Shown here: in pieces, positions 38,828 to 45,970 of the stretch
How positions within the stretch are numbered: the stretch's first letter is position 1
How the letters are laid out: each line of letters opens with the position of its first letter
Assembly (NCBI GenBank): GCA_031553215.1
Contig: JAVBLW010000003.1
Coordinates: 62,001-126,000, forward strand
DNA length: 64,000 nucleotides
From: JAVBLW01 sp031553215
GTDB taxonomy: Bacteria; Bacillota_I; Bacilli_A; Acholeplasmatales; Anaeroplasmataceae
Direction of reading: 5' to 3'
Position numbers and translations under genes: made by a program
The notes under the pieces: model-generated
Told to the model about the DNA's origin: nothing
The model's input: the letters and a program-made list of their open reading frames with translations, nothing else
Databases searched by the model: none

Positions 38828-39367
38828 ATGAAAATATTAATTATGAATTGTAGTCCAGTAAGAAGTGGAGCAACCGCCGAAATAGGAAATATCGTATCAG
38901 AATTTTTGAAAGAACAAAATGAATTAAAATATATTTGTATAGATGATTATAAATTTAATTTTTGTAAAGGTTGTAGGAGCTGCCATAATACTGCAAAATG
39001 TATCCAACGTGATGATTTTGATAAGATAATTGATTTATATGAGTGGGCAGACATTATTATATCTATATCACCATCTTATTGGGCAGATATTCCTGGACAA
39101 TTTAAAGCTTTTATTGATAGATGCACCCCTTGGTGTAATACTCATGAACCGCATGCTAGTTTAAATAAAGGCAAAAAAGGATATATAATTGCCTTAAGGA
39201 CTGGGCCAAGCATGAGGGAATGTAATAGAATTATTGAAAGTATAGAACATTTCTATGGTCATTTAGAAATAGAATGTTGTGGTAATTTAGGTTTGTGTTC
39301 TTTAGAAAATAAAGATTCAGTAGAAGGAAGAAAAGTAGAAATAATAGAATTTTGTAAAAAAATTTAA
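38828..39367 (+). CDS. NAD(P)H-dependent FMN oxidoreductase, flavodoxin-like
   Basis: 179 residues. The N-terminal ILIMNCSPVRSGATAEI loop binds FMN phosphate; CKGCRSCHNTAKC near 47-59 is the Cys-containing segment seen in iron-sulfur flavoproteins and related reductases, although with fewer spaced Cys than a full 4Fe-4S motif may need. SPSYWADIPGQFKAFIDR is the flavin-contact motif. TTGGAGTG precedes the ATG. It stands alone. It probably reduces quinones or nitro/azo compounds. Confidence 0.85.
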   Translation: MKILIMNCSPVRSGATAEIGNIVSEFLKEQNELKYICIDDYKFNFCKGCRSCHNTAKCIQRDDFDKIIDLYEWADIIISISPSYWADIPGQFKAFIDRCTPWCNTHEPHASLNKGKKGYIIALRTGPSMRECNRIIESIEHFYGHLEIECCGNLGLCSLENKDSVEGRKVEIIEFCKKI

Positions 39368-39406
39368 GTTAAATTAACAAAAAAAATTCTTATTATAAAA
39401 TATTCA

Positions 39407-39435
39407 TTGACAATATGACATGTGTGTCATATAAT
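39407..39435 (+). promoter_or_regulatory. Perfect-consensus promoter with built-in operator
   Basis: TTGACA (39407-39412), 17-bp spacer, TATAAT (39430-39435). The spacer contains the inverted repeat TGACATGTGTGTCA (39416-39429). Confidence 0.85.
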
Positions 39436-39454
39436 ATTTGTGACGCGCGTGTCA
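39416..39454. promoter_or_regulatory. Two TetR operator sites
   Basis: TGACATGTGTGTCA (39416-39429) lies between -35 and -10, and TGACGCGCGTGTCA (39441-39454) covers the expected transcription start. Both fit TGACRYGYGTGTCA, so the TetR gene 27 bp downstream is probably self-repressed. Confidence 0.75.
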
Positions 39455-39480
39455 TTTTAATTAAAGGATGGTAATATATT

Positions 39481-40062
39481 ATGTCAAATCGTTCAAATGA
39501 GAAGAAATTATTAATTTTAGAAAAGGCAAAATCAGTGTTTTTGAGAAGAGGATATAATGGTGTTACGATGAAAGACATTATTGATGAATGTGAAATTAGT
39601 CGTGGTGGTATCTATTTATATTTTAATTCAGTGGATGAAATTTTTATGGATGTAATTCAACTTCATAATGATAAAAAACTTATTCAACTTCAACTTAATA
39701 TAAAAGACTATGAAAGCTTTCAAGAATTACTTGATAATTTTTTTCATATGCAGACGGAAAGACTATTACATATGGAAAATAGCTTAATGCTTGCGATGTA
39801 TGAATTTTTTTTATCACATAAAGATCAATTAGATAAGAATTTTTTCTCTAATCAATTTAACAACACAAAAGCAATGATTTTAGAAATTCTTACATTTGGC
39901 GCTACAAAGGGAATAGCAAGACAAGATTCAATTAATGAATTATCAGAAATGATCATGCTTGTTATCGAAGGACTTAGTATATTTTCAATGACAAGTGGTG
40001 TTAAAAAAGATCTTATTGATTCACAATTTACATTGTTAAAAAGTATCATCCTCCAATCTTAA
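39481..40062 (+). CDS. TetR-family regulator of an ECF transporter gene
   Basis: 193 residues. The N-terminal HTH reads VFLRRGYNGVTMKDIIDECEISRGGIYLYFNSVDEIF, a standard TetR pattern; the C-terminal ligand domain is helical. AAAGGATG precedes the start. The gene begins right after a consensus promoter with two operator palindromes and is followed 13 bp later by a membrane transporter component, so it probably controls uptake of that transporter's substrate. Confidence 0.92.
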   Translation: MSNRSNEKKLLILEKAKSVFLRRGYNGVTMKDIIDECEISRGGIYLYFNSVDEIFMDVIQLHNDKKLIQLQLNIKDYESFQELLDNFFHMQTERLLHMENSLMLAMYEFFLSHKDQLDKNFFSNQFNNTKAMILEILTFGATKGIARQDSINELSEMIMLVIEGLSIFSMTSGVKKDLIDSQFTLLKSIILQS

Positions 40063-40075
40063 GAAGGAGTTTCTA

Positions 40076-40699
40076 ATGAATAATAGAAAAGTATTATTTC
40101 TTACACAATTTTCTGTGTTAGTTGCCATTGAGGCAATATTTTGTTTCACCCCATTGGGATCTTTGCCTGCTATTGGACCAATAGTAGCAACTTTAGCAAT
40201 GATACCAGTGATTTTAACTGCTTTACTATTAGGAACCAAAGCAGGAACAATTATGGGAGCAATAACGGGGTTATTTAGTTTTATAGTATGGACGTTTATG
40301 CCACCAACACCAGTTGCTGCGTTTGTTTTTACACCTTTTTATTCTCTTGGTGAATTTAAAGGTAATTTTGGAAGTGTAATAATTTGTTTTGTACCACGAA
40401 TTTTGACTGGTACACTTACAGGAATAACTTATAGTGGTTTATCTAAACTTATGCCAAAAAGGAATGGATTAGCTCTTAGCATTAGCGGTGGAATTGGTAG
40501 TTTGATAAATACATTTGGAGTAATGATTGGGATATGGTTATTTTTTGGTGACCAATATTCAACAATTGCAGGAAAGTCAATTTACATTGTTATTGGAGTG
40601 ACCATTTTAACAAGTGGGTTTCCTGAGGCTATTGTAAGTGCAATAGCATCACCAGCTGTGTGTAAACCACTCCAAATAATAATGAAAAAAGAATACTAG
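40076..40699 (+). CDS. ECF transporter substrate-binding (S) component
   Basis: 207 residues with about six membrane helices and the small glycine/alanine-rich pattern of ECF S components (FTPLGSLPAIGPIVATLAMIPVILTALLLGT, VPRILTGTLTGITYSGLSK). AAGGAGT precedes the ATG. S components capture vitamins or trace compounds and share a common energising module encoded elsewhere. The vitamin is not evident: pantothenate-type and related S components look alike. Control by the upstream TetR protein is likely. Confidence 0.8.
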   Translation: MNNRKVLFLTQFSVLVAIEAIFCFTPLGSLPAIGPIVATLAMIPVILTALLLGTKAGTIMGAITGLFSFIVWTFMPPTPVAAFVFTPFYSLGEFKGNFGSVIICFVPRILTGTLTGITYSGLSKLMPKRNGLALSISGGIGSLINTFGVMIGIWLFFGDQYSTIAGKSIYIVIGVTILTSGFPEAIVSAIASPAVCKPLQIIMKKEY

Positions 40700-40806
40700 A
40701 TTCATTCTAATAAATATAGTATTTCTTCATATATATGAATAGTTAGAAAAATTCATTGATATTTGGTATAATTGAATTAATAAATTAAATCTTTTGGAGG
40801 AAAATT

Positions 40807-41151
40807 ATGAAATTATGTCAAAGCTGTGGAATGAATATAGAAGAAAATAAATATAAAGGTACAAATGCTGATAAAACTTTGTCGGAGGAATATTGTTCAT
40901 TTTGTTTTGAAAATGGAAATTTTACCAATACTTTTTCCCTAGATGAACAAGTTGAGATTGGATTAAACTATTCTCCGGAATATAAAAATGCTGAATCACA
41001 AGAAGAAAAGAACCTGATAAGATTGCAAGCTAAGCAATATTTATCAAATTTGAAAAGATGGTATTGTACTTGTACAGAGAAATGTGCCAGTGGTTATAAT
41101 CCAAATTGCAATTGTACCTCTAGTGAATGTCACTGTAGGGAAAAACATTAA
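40807..41151 (+). CDS. Zinc-ribbon protein with Cys-rich tail
   Basis: 114 residues, TTGGAGG before the ATG. An N-terminal zinc ribbon (LCQSCGMNI, then EEYCSFCFENGNFT) matches a common small zinc-ribbon family of Bacillota. A C-terminal tail holds eight Cys (WYCTCTEKCASGY, CNCTSSECHCREKH) and looks like a second metal site. The basic family usually ends at the LKRW point, so the tail is an extra. Function unknown; metal binding is inferred. Confidence 0.75.
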   Translation: MKLCQSCGMNIEENKYKGTNADKTLSEEYCSFCFENGNFTNTFSLDEQVEIGLNYSPEYKNAESQEEKNLIRLQAKQYLSNLKRWYCTCTEKCASGYNPNCNCTSSECHCREKH

Positions 41152-41389
41152 GCTTTTGAGAATCTTTTATACAAAAATAAAAAATGATACTAATATTTAA
41201 TTACTAGGACAATTATTACTTATAAACTGCATATTTTTTTATATTGTATTGAATATTTTAGCATTTTTATTTTAGAAAACTAAAAATTATCTCTATATAT
41301 AATTTTTATAAATAACAGGAAAACTAATTTATAGTGGTATTATTTTTGATACTAAAAGGATAAAATTTAAAAAAAATAAAATTACCCTC
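41152..41389. other. Intergenic region before the second merR-type gene
   Basis: AT-rich, without an open frame or clear hairpin terminator. Nothing else recognised before the promoter at 41390. Confidence 0.4.
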
Positions 41390-41420
41390 TTGACTCTTCC
41401 TTTAGGTAATCCATTATATT
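41390..41420 (+). promoter_or_regulatory. MerR-type promoter with 19-bp spacer
   Basis: TTGACT (41390-41395), 19-bp spacer with CTTCCTTTAGGTAAT, TATATT (41415-41420). It resembles the promoter at 25360 in both -35 box and spacer length. Confidence 0.8.
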
Positions 41421-41457
41421 AAACTTGTCCAATAATATAGAGATGAGGTAAAAGGAA

Positions 41458-42429
41458 ATGAATAATTTAATAAAAATAAAAGATGTATCAAGTAAATATG
41501 ACATTACAGCTCGTACACTGCGTTATTATGAAGATATGGGATTACTATCAAGTATCCGAGGAGAAGACTATAAATATAGAATGTACGATGAAGATGCTAT
41601 TATAAGATTAGAGCAAATACTTATTTTGCGTAAATTGAATATTAGCATAAAAGATATTCAACGTGTTTTCAGTACTTCGGGTTCTAATGCAGTATTAGAC
41701 GTATTAGGTAAAAAAGTTCAAAATATTGATGATGAAGTTGCACTTCTACATGAACTAAAGGAAATCGTATTAGATTTTATACATGAGATTGAACAAGTAA
41801 ATTTTACGGACACATCAGATATAAAATTACTTTATAGTAAAGCAAAGGATATTGAAACACAATTGGTAAGCATTGACTATATTGGAAAACCATCTAATAT
41901 AAATCGTTTAATTGAAATAACAGATAAATTAGATAATAAAATTCCTGATGTAATGGTTGTAAAAATTCCAAAATTCAAAGCAGTAACATCTGGAATACAT
42001 ACATGGGAAGAAATGTTTAAAAAAGGTGGCTATATGTATCAATTATGGCAACATGCACATTTATATAAACCTATAATTTTTGACTGCCTAGATTTTTTAT
42101 TACTTAAAAATGATAAAGCAGAATGGATATGTGCCGTTAAAGATGGTGTGACAGAATCAGATATAGGTCCATTCAAATTAGTCGATTTCTCAGGTGGATT
42201 ATATGCTATGGCAGTAAGTATTGATGAAGATGATGAGAGTATAATAAAAGTAGAAGAAAAAATTTGCCGTTGGATCGAAAGAACAAATTTTGAGCTTGAT
42301 AGAAGTCGTGATTTTATGTTCAATATGCCTTACATAGAGGAAGGTAATGCACCTAAAGAAATCGAAAAAGGTCTTGGATATAGACAAATGCAAAGATATA
42401 TTCCAATTAAATTAAAAGAAGGAATCTAA
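41458..42429 (+). CDS. MerR-family regulator with GyrI-like effector domain
   Basis: 323 residues. MerR DNA-binding domain (IKIKDVSSKYDITARTLRYYEDMGLL, YRMYDEDAI), a coiled dimer helix, and a C-terminal effector domain ending RYIPIKLKEG, as in BltR/TipA-like sensors. GAGGTAAAAGG precedes the ATG. It is expressed from a 19-bp-spacer promoter and followed 36 bp later by an unknown gene that may be its target. Confidence 0.88.
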   Translation: MNNLIKIKDVSSKYDITARTLRYYEDMGLLSSIRGEDYKYRMYDEDAIIRLEQILILRKLNISIKDIQRVFSTSGSNAVLDVLGKKVQNIDDEVALLHELKEIVLDFIHEIEQVNFTDTSDIKLLYSKAKDIETQLVSIDYIGKPSNINRLIEITDKLDNKIPDVMVVKIPKFKAVTSGIHTWEEMFKKGGYMYQLWQHAHLYKPIIFDCLDFLLLKNDKAEWICAVKDGVTESDIGPFKLVDFSGGLYAMAVSIDEDDESIIKVEEKICRWIERTNFELDRSRDFMFNMPYIEEGNAPKEIEKGLGYRQMQRYIPIKLKEGI

Positions 42430-42465
42430 TAATTATAACCTTTTTATAAGAAAAGAAGTGAACTA

Positions 42466-43500
42466 ATGAGAAAAACACTAAAAGATTTGGCAAGATATTT
42501 AAAGAGCATTGTTGTATCTACTACCCAAGAAAAATATAAGATATTACCTAGATTTGAAAGTATTTCAAATGAAGGTAATATTCGTAAAGCGATCATAGAT
42601 TTCAATGAATTTTTAATTAAATTATATGATGTTCTAAATATTAAAGGTGATTTATATGATAATGACAAAAAAGTAGCTCATGAATATGAAAATAGAACAA
42701 CACTTTCAGTTTATTATCCATTTTTACATAATGTAAAGACCTTGTTAATGAAAATTGGATACAGTGGTGAATTGGTAGAAGATAATCAATTTATTCTATG
42801 TAGTAATAATATATTTAATGAAAAGCTCCCAATTTCAAAAAATATAGAATGTCTTAAGTTTTTAACTGATTGTGGTATATTGATTGAGGGTATCGATTTA
42901 ACTGATAAAAAACTGCTCTTATCAGATATTAAAACTATAAAAATATCTTATCCTATAAATCCTTCAATGCTAATTGGACTAAAGGCGATGTCAATAGCTG
43001 AAATTGAATTGGGCACGCTTGACAACCAGGATATTTTCTTACGATGTGATTATAGGGTATTGAAAAAGGATGAAACTAATGTTCTTGATGTAATAAAGGA
43101 CAGCATTAAATATTTATCTAATGAAGTTCAAGAATATATACTTGAATTGCATCAATATTATATTGATAAAGGACTTAAGTGCATTATAGAAATAAAGGGC
43201 TTTTGGATATTTATTAAATATACTTATAAGAGAAAAGAATTATGGGGAGTAAATATTTCACTTAATAATGGTTTTCAAATAAATATAAAAGCGGTAAATA
43301 CACATGAATATATTGATCTTATTCAAAATTTTCCTTTATATTTACAAGAAATAATTTCAAGGGGATATGGATGTGGAAGAAAAAGGAACGGTTGTTGTGA
43401 TGGCGGTTGCAGAGGGCTTATCATATCATTAGATGATTCATTTGGCGGTATTACAAATATTATTAAAATGTGGCTTGATACAGAAATATTGTTTTTATGA
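42466..43500 (+). CDS. Unknown protein with C-terminal Cys motif
   Basis: 344 residues, not assigned to a family. It is mostly alpha/beta and hydrophilic with no signal peptide or membrane helix. A Cys-rich segment near 305-320 (GCGRKRNGCCDGGCRG) could bind a metal or form disulfides. The ribosome site is modest (AAGAAGTG). It follows the MerR regulator by 36 bp and ends at a strong terminator, so it is probably co-transcribed with, and perhaps regulated by, that protein. Confidence 0.7.
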   Translation: MRKTLKDLARYLKSIVVSTTQEKYKILPRFESISNEGNIRKAIIDFNEFLIKLYDVLNIKGDLYDNDKKVAHEYENRTTLSVYYPFLHNVKTLLMKIGYSGELVEDNQFILCSNNIFNEKLPISKNIECLKFLTDCGILIEGIDLTDKKLLLSDIKTIKISYPINPSMLIGLKAMSIAEIELGTLDNQDIFLRCDYRVLKKDETNVLDVIKDSIKYLSNEVQEYILELHQYYIDKGLKCIIEIKGFWIFIKYTYKRKELWGVNISLNNGFQINIKAVNTHEYIDLIQNFPLYLQEIISRGYGCGRKRNGCCDGGCRGLIISLDDSFGGITNIIKMWLDTEILFL

Positions 43501-43548
43501 TATAGATATCTTATAACATAAATAAAAAAAGATATTAGTTATATAATG

Positions 43549-43594
43549 AACCCCAAAGTTTTGATTTAATATGCAAAACTGAAGGGTTTTTTTT
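43549..43594 (+). terminator. Terminator of the merR-unknown operon
   Basis: AACCC and AGTTTTG pair with CAAAACT and GGGTT across a bulge, followed by a long T run. Confidence 0.8.
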
Positions 43595-43756
43595 TGTAAT
43601 AAAAATATAAAGATAAAATAGAAATAATTTATATTTATAAAATCTTAAAAGAATATTTTATCCAAAAAAGTCTTCAAAAAATCAAGTACTAGGCGTTATA
43701 ATTATCCAAAAATAATGCATTTGTCATAGACTAATTTAGATAGGTGAGAATGCTTT

Positions 43757-44791
43757 ATGAATGATAAAGATAAATGCAGTAAAAAAAATATATATTGTCG
43801 AGGACCAAAGGGTGAAAAAGGTGATCCTGGACCAAAAGGTCCACGCGGATGTCGAGGATTAGTTGGACCAAAAGGGGAACAAGGATTAAAGGGAGAACAA
43901 GGAGACCCTGGTATACAGGGGGAACAAGGACCAAAAGGCGATAAAGGAGAGCCTGGTATACAAGGAGAACAAGGATTAAAGGGAGAAAAAGGGGACCCTG
44001 GTATACAGGGGGAACAAGGGCCAAAGGGTGAACAAGGACCAAAAGGCGATAAAGGAGAGCCTGGCATACAAGGAGAACAAGGACCAAAAGGAGATAAAGG
44101 AGACCCTGGAATACAAGGGGAACAAGGAGTAAAAGGAGATAAAGGGGATCCTGGTATACAAGGAGAACAAGGATTAAAGGGAGATAAAGGGGATCCTGGT
44201 ATACAGGGGGAACAAGGATTAAAGGGAGATAAAGGAGATCCTGGTATACAAGGAGAGCAAGGGCCAAAGGGAGATAAAGGGGATCCTGGTATACAGGGGG
44301 AACAAGGACCTACGGGTGTTTGTGACTGTCAAGATTTAATAGATAGAGTGACAGTTCTTGAAGAGACTATAGTTAATATCTATAATCAATTGACATATCT
44401 TGAAAGCTTTATTTATTTATCAGATGTTACTCAAATTTGGACTACAACTGTTTCCTTGTTGGGAATTGGGACATCTGTAATTCATTCTGGATATACATAT
44501 AATTTTTGGGGTATTGGTAGTTTAAATCATTTGCAAACCCTATCTAATTCAACTGTATATTATTTAATAACAGGAAATCAATATCCTGAGCTATCATATT
44601 ATCAAGGAGATACGACTATTGGTACACTTTGGATAGAGACTCCTTCAGGTAATTTATATACATTACCAATTCGCTTTGATGCTACAGGAATTTATTTTAC
44701 TCCATCATCTCAGTTGACCAATCTTCCTATTGGCACAACCTTTAAGTTTACTCAGGCATTGATTTTAGTGGATCCAGATAGCAATAATTGA
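43757..44791 (+). CDS. Collagen-like repeat protein
   Basis: 344 residues. After 15 N-terminal residues come 57 uninterrupted Gly-X-Y triplets (16-186), rich in GDKGDP and GIQGEQ, which should fold as a collagen triple helix. A C-terminal globular domain follows (about 188-344), starting with a Cys-containing coiled segment (CDCQDLIDRVTVLEE) that could act as a trimer-forming clasp. There is no signal peptide; Bacillus spore-surface collagen-like proteins (BclA type) have a similar plan, and CotJ homologues lie 4.5 kb away. A spore or cell-surface filament role is inference. Confidence 0.88.
   Translation: MNDKDKCSKKNIYCRGPKGEKGDPGPKGPRGCRGLVGPKGEQGLKGEQGDPGIQGEQGPKGDKGEPGIQGEQGLKGEKGDPGIQGEQGPKGEQGPKGDKGEPGIQGEQGPKGDKGDPGIQGEQGVKGDKGDPGIQGEQGLKGDKGDPGIQGEQGLKGDKGDPGIQGEQGPKGDKGDPGIQGEQGPTGVCDCQDLIDRVTVLEETIVNIYNQLTYLESFIYLSDVTQIWTTTVSLLGIGTSVIHSGYTYNFWGIGSLNHLQTLSNSTVYYLITGNQYPELSYYQGDTTIGTLWIETPSGNLYTLPIRFDATGIYFTPSSQLTNLPIGTTFKFTQALILVDPDSNN
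43802..44320 (+). repeat. 45-bp minisatellite encoding the collagen tract
   Basis: Much of the tract is copies of a 45-bp unit coding GDKGDPGIQGEQGxK, with nearly identical copies between 44090 and 44310 (repeated GGGGATCCTGG and GTATACA blocks). Such arrays change length by slippage or unequal recombination. Confidence 0.9.
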
Positions 44792-44805
44792 TAGAAAAAC
44801 TTTAT

Positions 44806-44850
44806 ACTTTCAATATATGCATATTAAATGTTTGTATTGAAAGTTTTTTC
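44806..44850 (+). terminator. Terminator of the collagen-like gene
   Basis: ACTTTCAATA (44806-44815) pairs with TATTGAAAGT (44835-44844), then TTTTT. Confidence 0.85.
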
Positions 44851-45103
44851 TATTAAATTTGTTAGCAAAAGAAAGTACACTTACTAAATTACATTATTAT
44901 AAGGTATAGCATTTTTAATAAATTTTTATATAAAAAAATATATTTTGACATTTTTCTACAAATATTCAAATTATATTAGAATTTTAAAAAAAATATATAT
45001 AATATAAGTAATTTTTTACTTTTTTTATAATATTTTTAACTTTTTTTCTTTATTTTGAAAAAATATAATGCTATAATTTTGTAGATAAAAGGGGGAAATA
45101 AAA
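44851..45103. other. AT-rich intergenic region
   Basis: No open frame. A TATAAT at about 45073-45078 may be the -10 box of the secreted-protein gene; its -35 box is uncertain. AAAGGGGG lies just before the start at 45104. Confidence 0.4.
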
Positions 45104-45958
45104 ATGAAAAAAATAAAACTTGTATTAACAATCATGGGTTTATCTGTAATTCCATTTAGTGCTGTGAATGTATCGGCTGCTCAAATTAGTTATACATATA
45201 ATAACACAACTGCTTCGTCAACTTTTAACTATGAAGATAGAATTTATGGTAATGCAAAATATCATAATGAAGGTGTAGCAGAAACGAACAAAAGATGTAC
45301 AGAAGACAATTACATAAATTCTTATACTTATCTAGATAAATATAAATATGTAGTATATAAATATGATAAGGCGTTGGCTAGTAGAGTAAAGAGATTGCAT
45401 GATAATTATTATTATGTTGCAAAGGGTAATTATAAAGATGTGACAGCTTCAGTGACGAAAACAATTACTGACACTTATGAAAAATCTGTATCAGAATCTA
45501 TATCTGTAAGTGCAACTGTTAAATCTAAAGCTGAAGCGAGTGATGGATTAAATAAAGTTGCATTTGAATCAAGTGCTACATCAACAATGGGTGTTGTTGC
45601 AACAATTGGTGAATCTCATTCATATTCATACGCTGCAGGATACTCTACAACTGATCATTTAGAAGCAATAGATTCAGATAAAAATTATTCATGGGAACTT
45701 AGAGCAAATTTTGATGTTTATGTTGCATTTCTTTATGAAATTAATTATAAACAAACCATAACTAAAAAGAAAACTTGGTATGGGAAAACATATCATACAT
45801 ATAGTTACTCTGTTGAGTCATTAGGATATGTAGAATGTATGTATTATTATCAACTTATAAGTGATAGCACTTCAGAAGGATTCTTTCCATATAGTTATGT
45901 TACCGATAAATATATGTTTGCCGGTGAAAAAAATTCTAATTTAGTATATTTAGATTAA
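45104..45958 (+). CDS. Secreted protein, beta-rich, possibly pore-forming-toxin-like
   Basis: 284 residues with a clear signal peptide (MKKIKLVLTIMGLSVIPF..., cleavage probably after VSA). The middle (about 110-185) alternates polar and apolar residues and is rich in Ser/Thr (SVTKTITDTYEKSVSES, SVSATVKSKAEAS), as in the membrane-inserting hairpins of aerolysin/ETX-type beta-pore-forming proteins. That likeness is a pattern, not a confirmed family. Many Tyr pairs occur near the C-terminus. The stop is followed 12 bp later by an ABC transporter gene, suggesting export, immunity or self-protection. Confidence 0.65.
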   Translation: MKKIKLVLTIMGLSVIPFSAVNVSAAQISYTYNNTTASSTFNYEDRIYGNAKYHNEGVAETNKRCTEDNYINSYTYLDKYKYVVYKYDKALASRVKRLHDNYYYVAKGNYKDVTASVTKTITDTYEKSVSESISVSATVKSKAEASDGLNKVAFESSATSTMGVVATIGESHSYSYAAGYSTTDHLEAIDSDKNYSWELRANFDVYVAFLYEINYKQTITKKKTWYGKTYHTYSYSVESLGYVECMYYYQLISDSTSEGFFPYSYVTDKYMFAGEKNSNLVYLD

Positions 45959-45970
45959 GTGAGAGAAAAA

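Noticed and set aside
43702..44267. Long antisense frames opposite the collagen tract, rich in Pro-Gly-Ser or Leu
   Set aside because: They are the mirror of the Gly-X-Y minisatellite, lack ribosome sites and have low-complexity translation.
43802..44320. Regular short repeats that could suggest a CRISPR array
   Set aside because: The repeats are contiguous, in frame and code Gly-X-Y triplets; there are no unique spacers.
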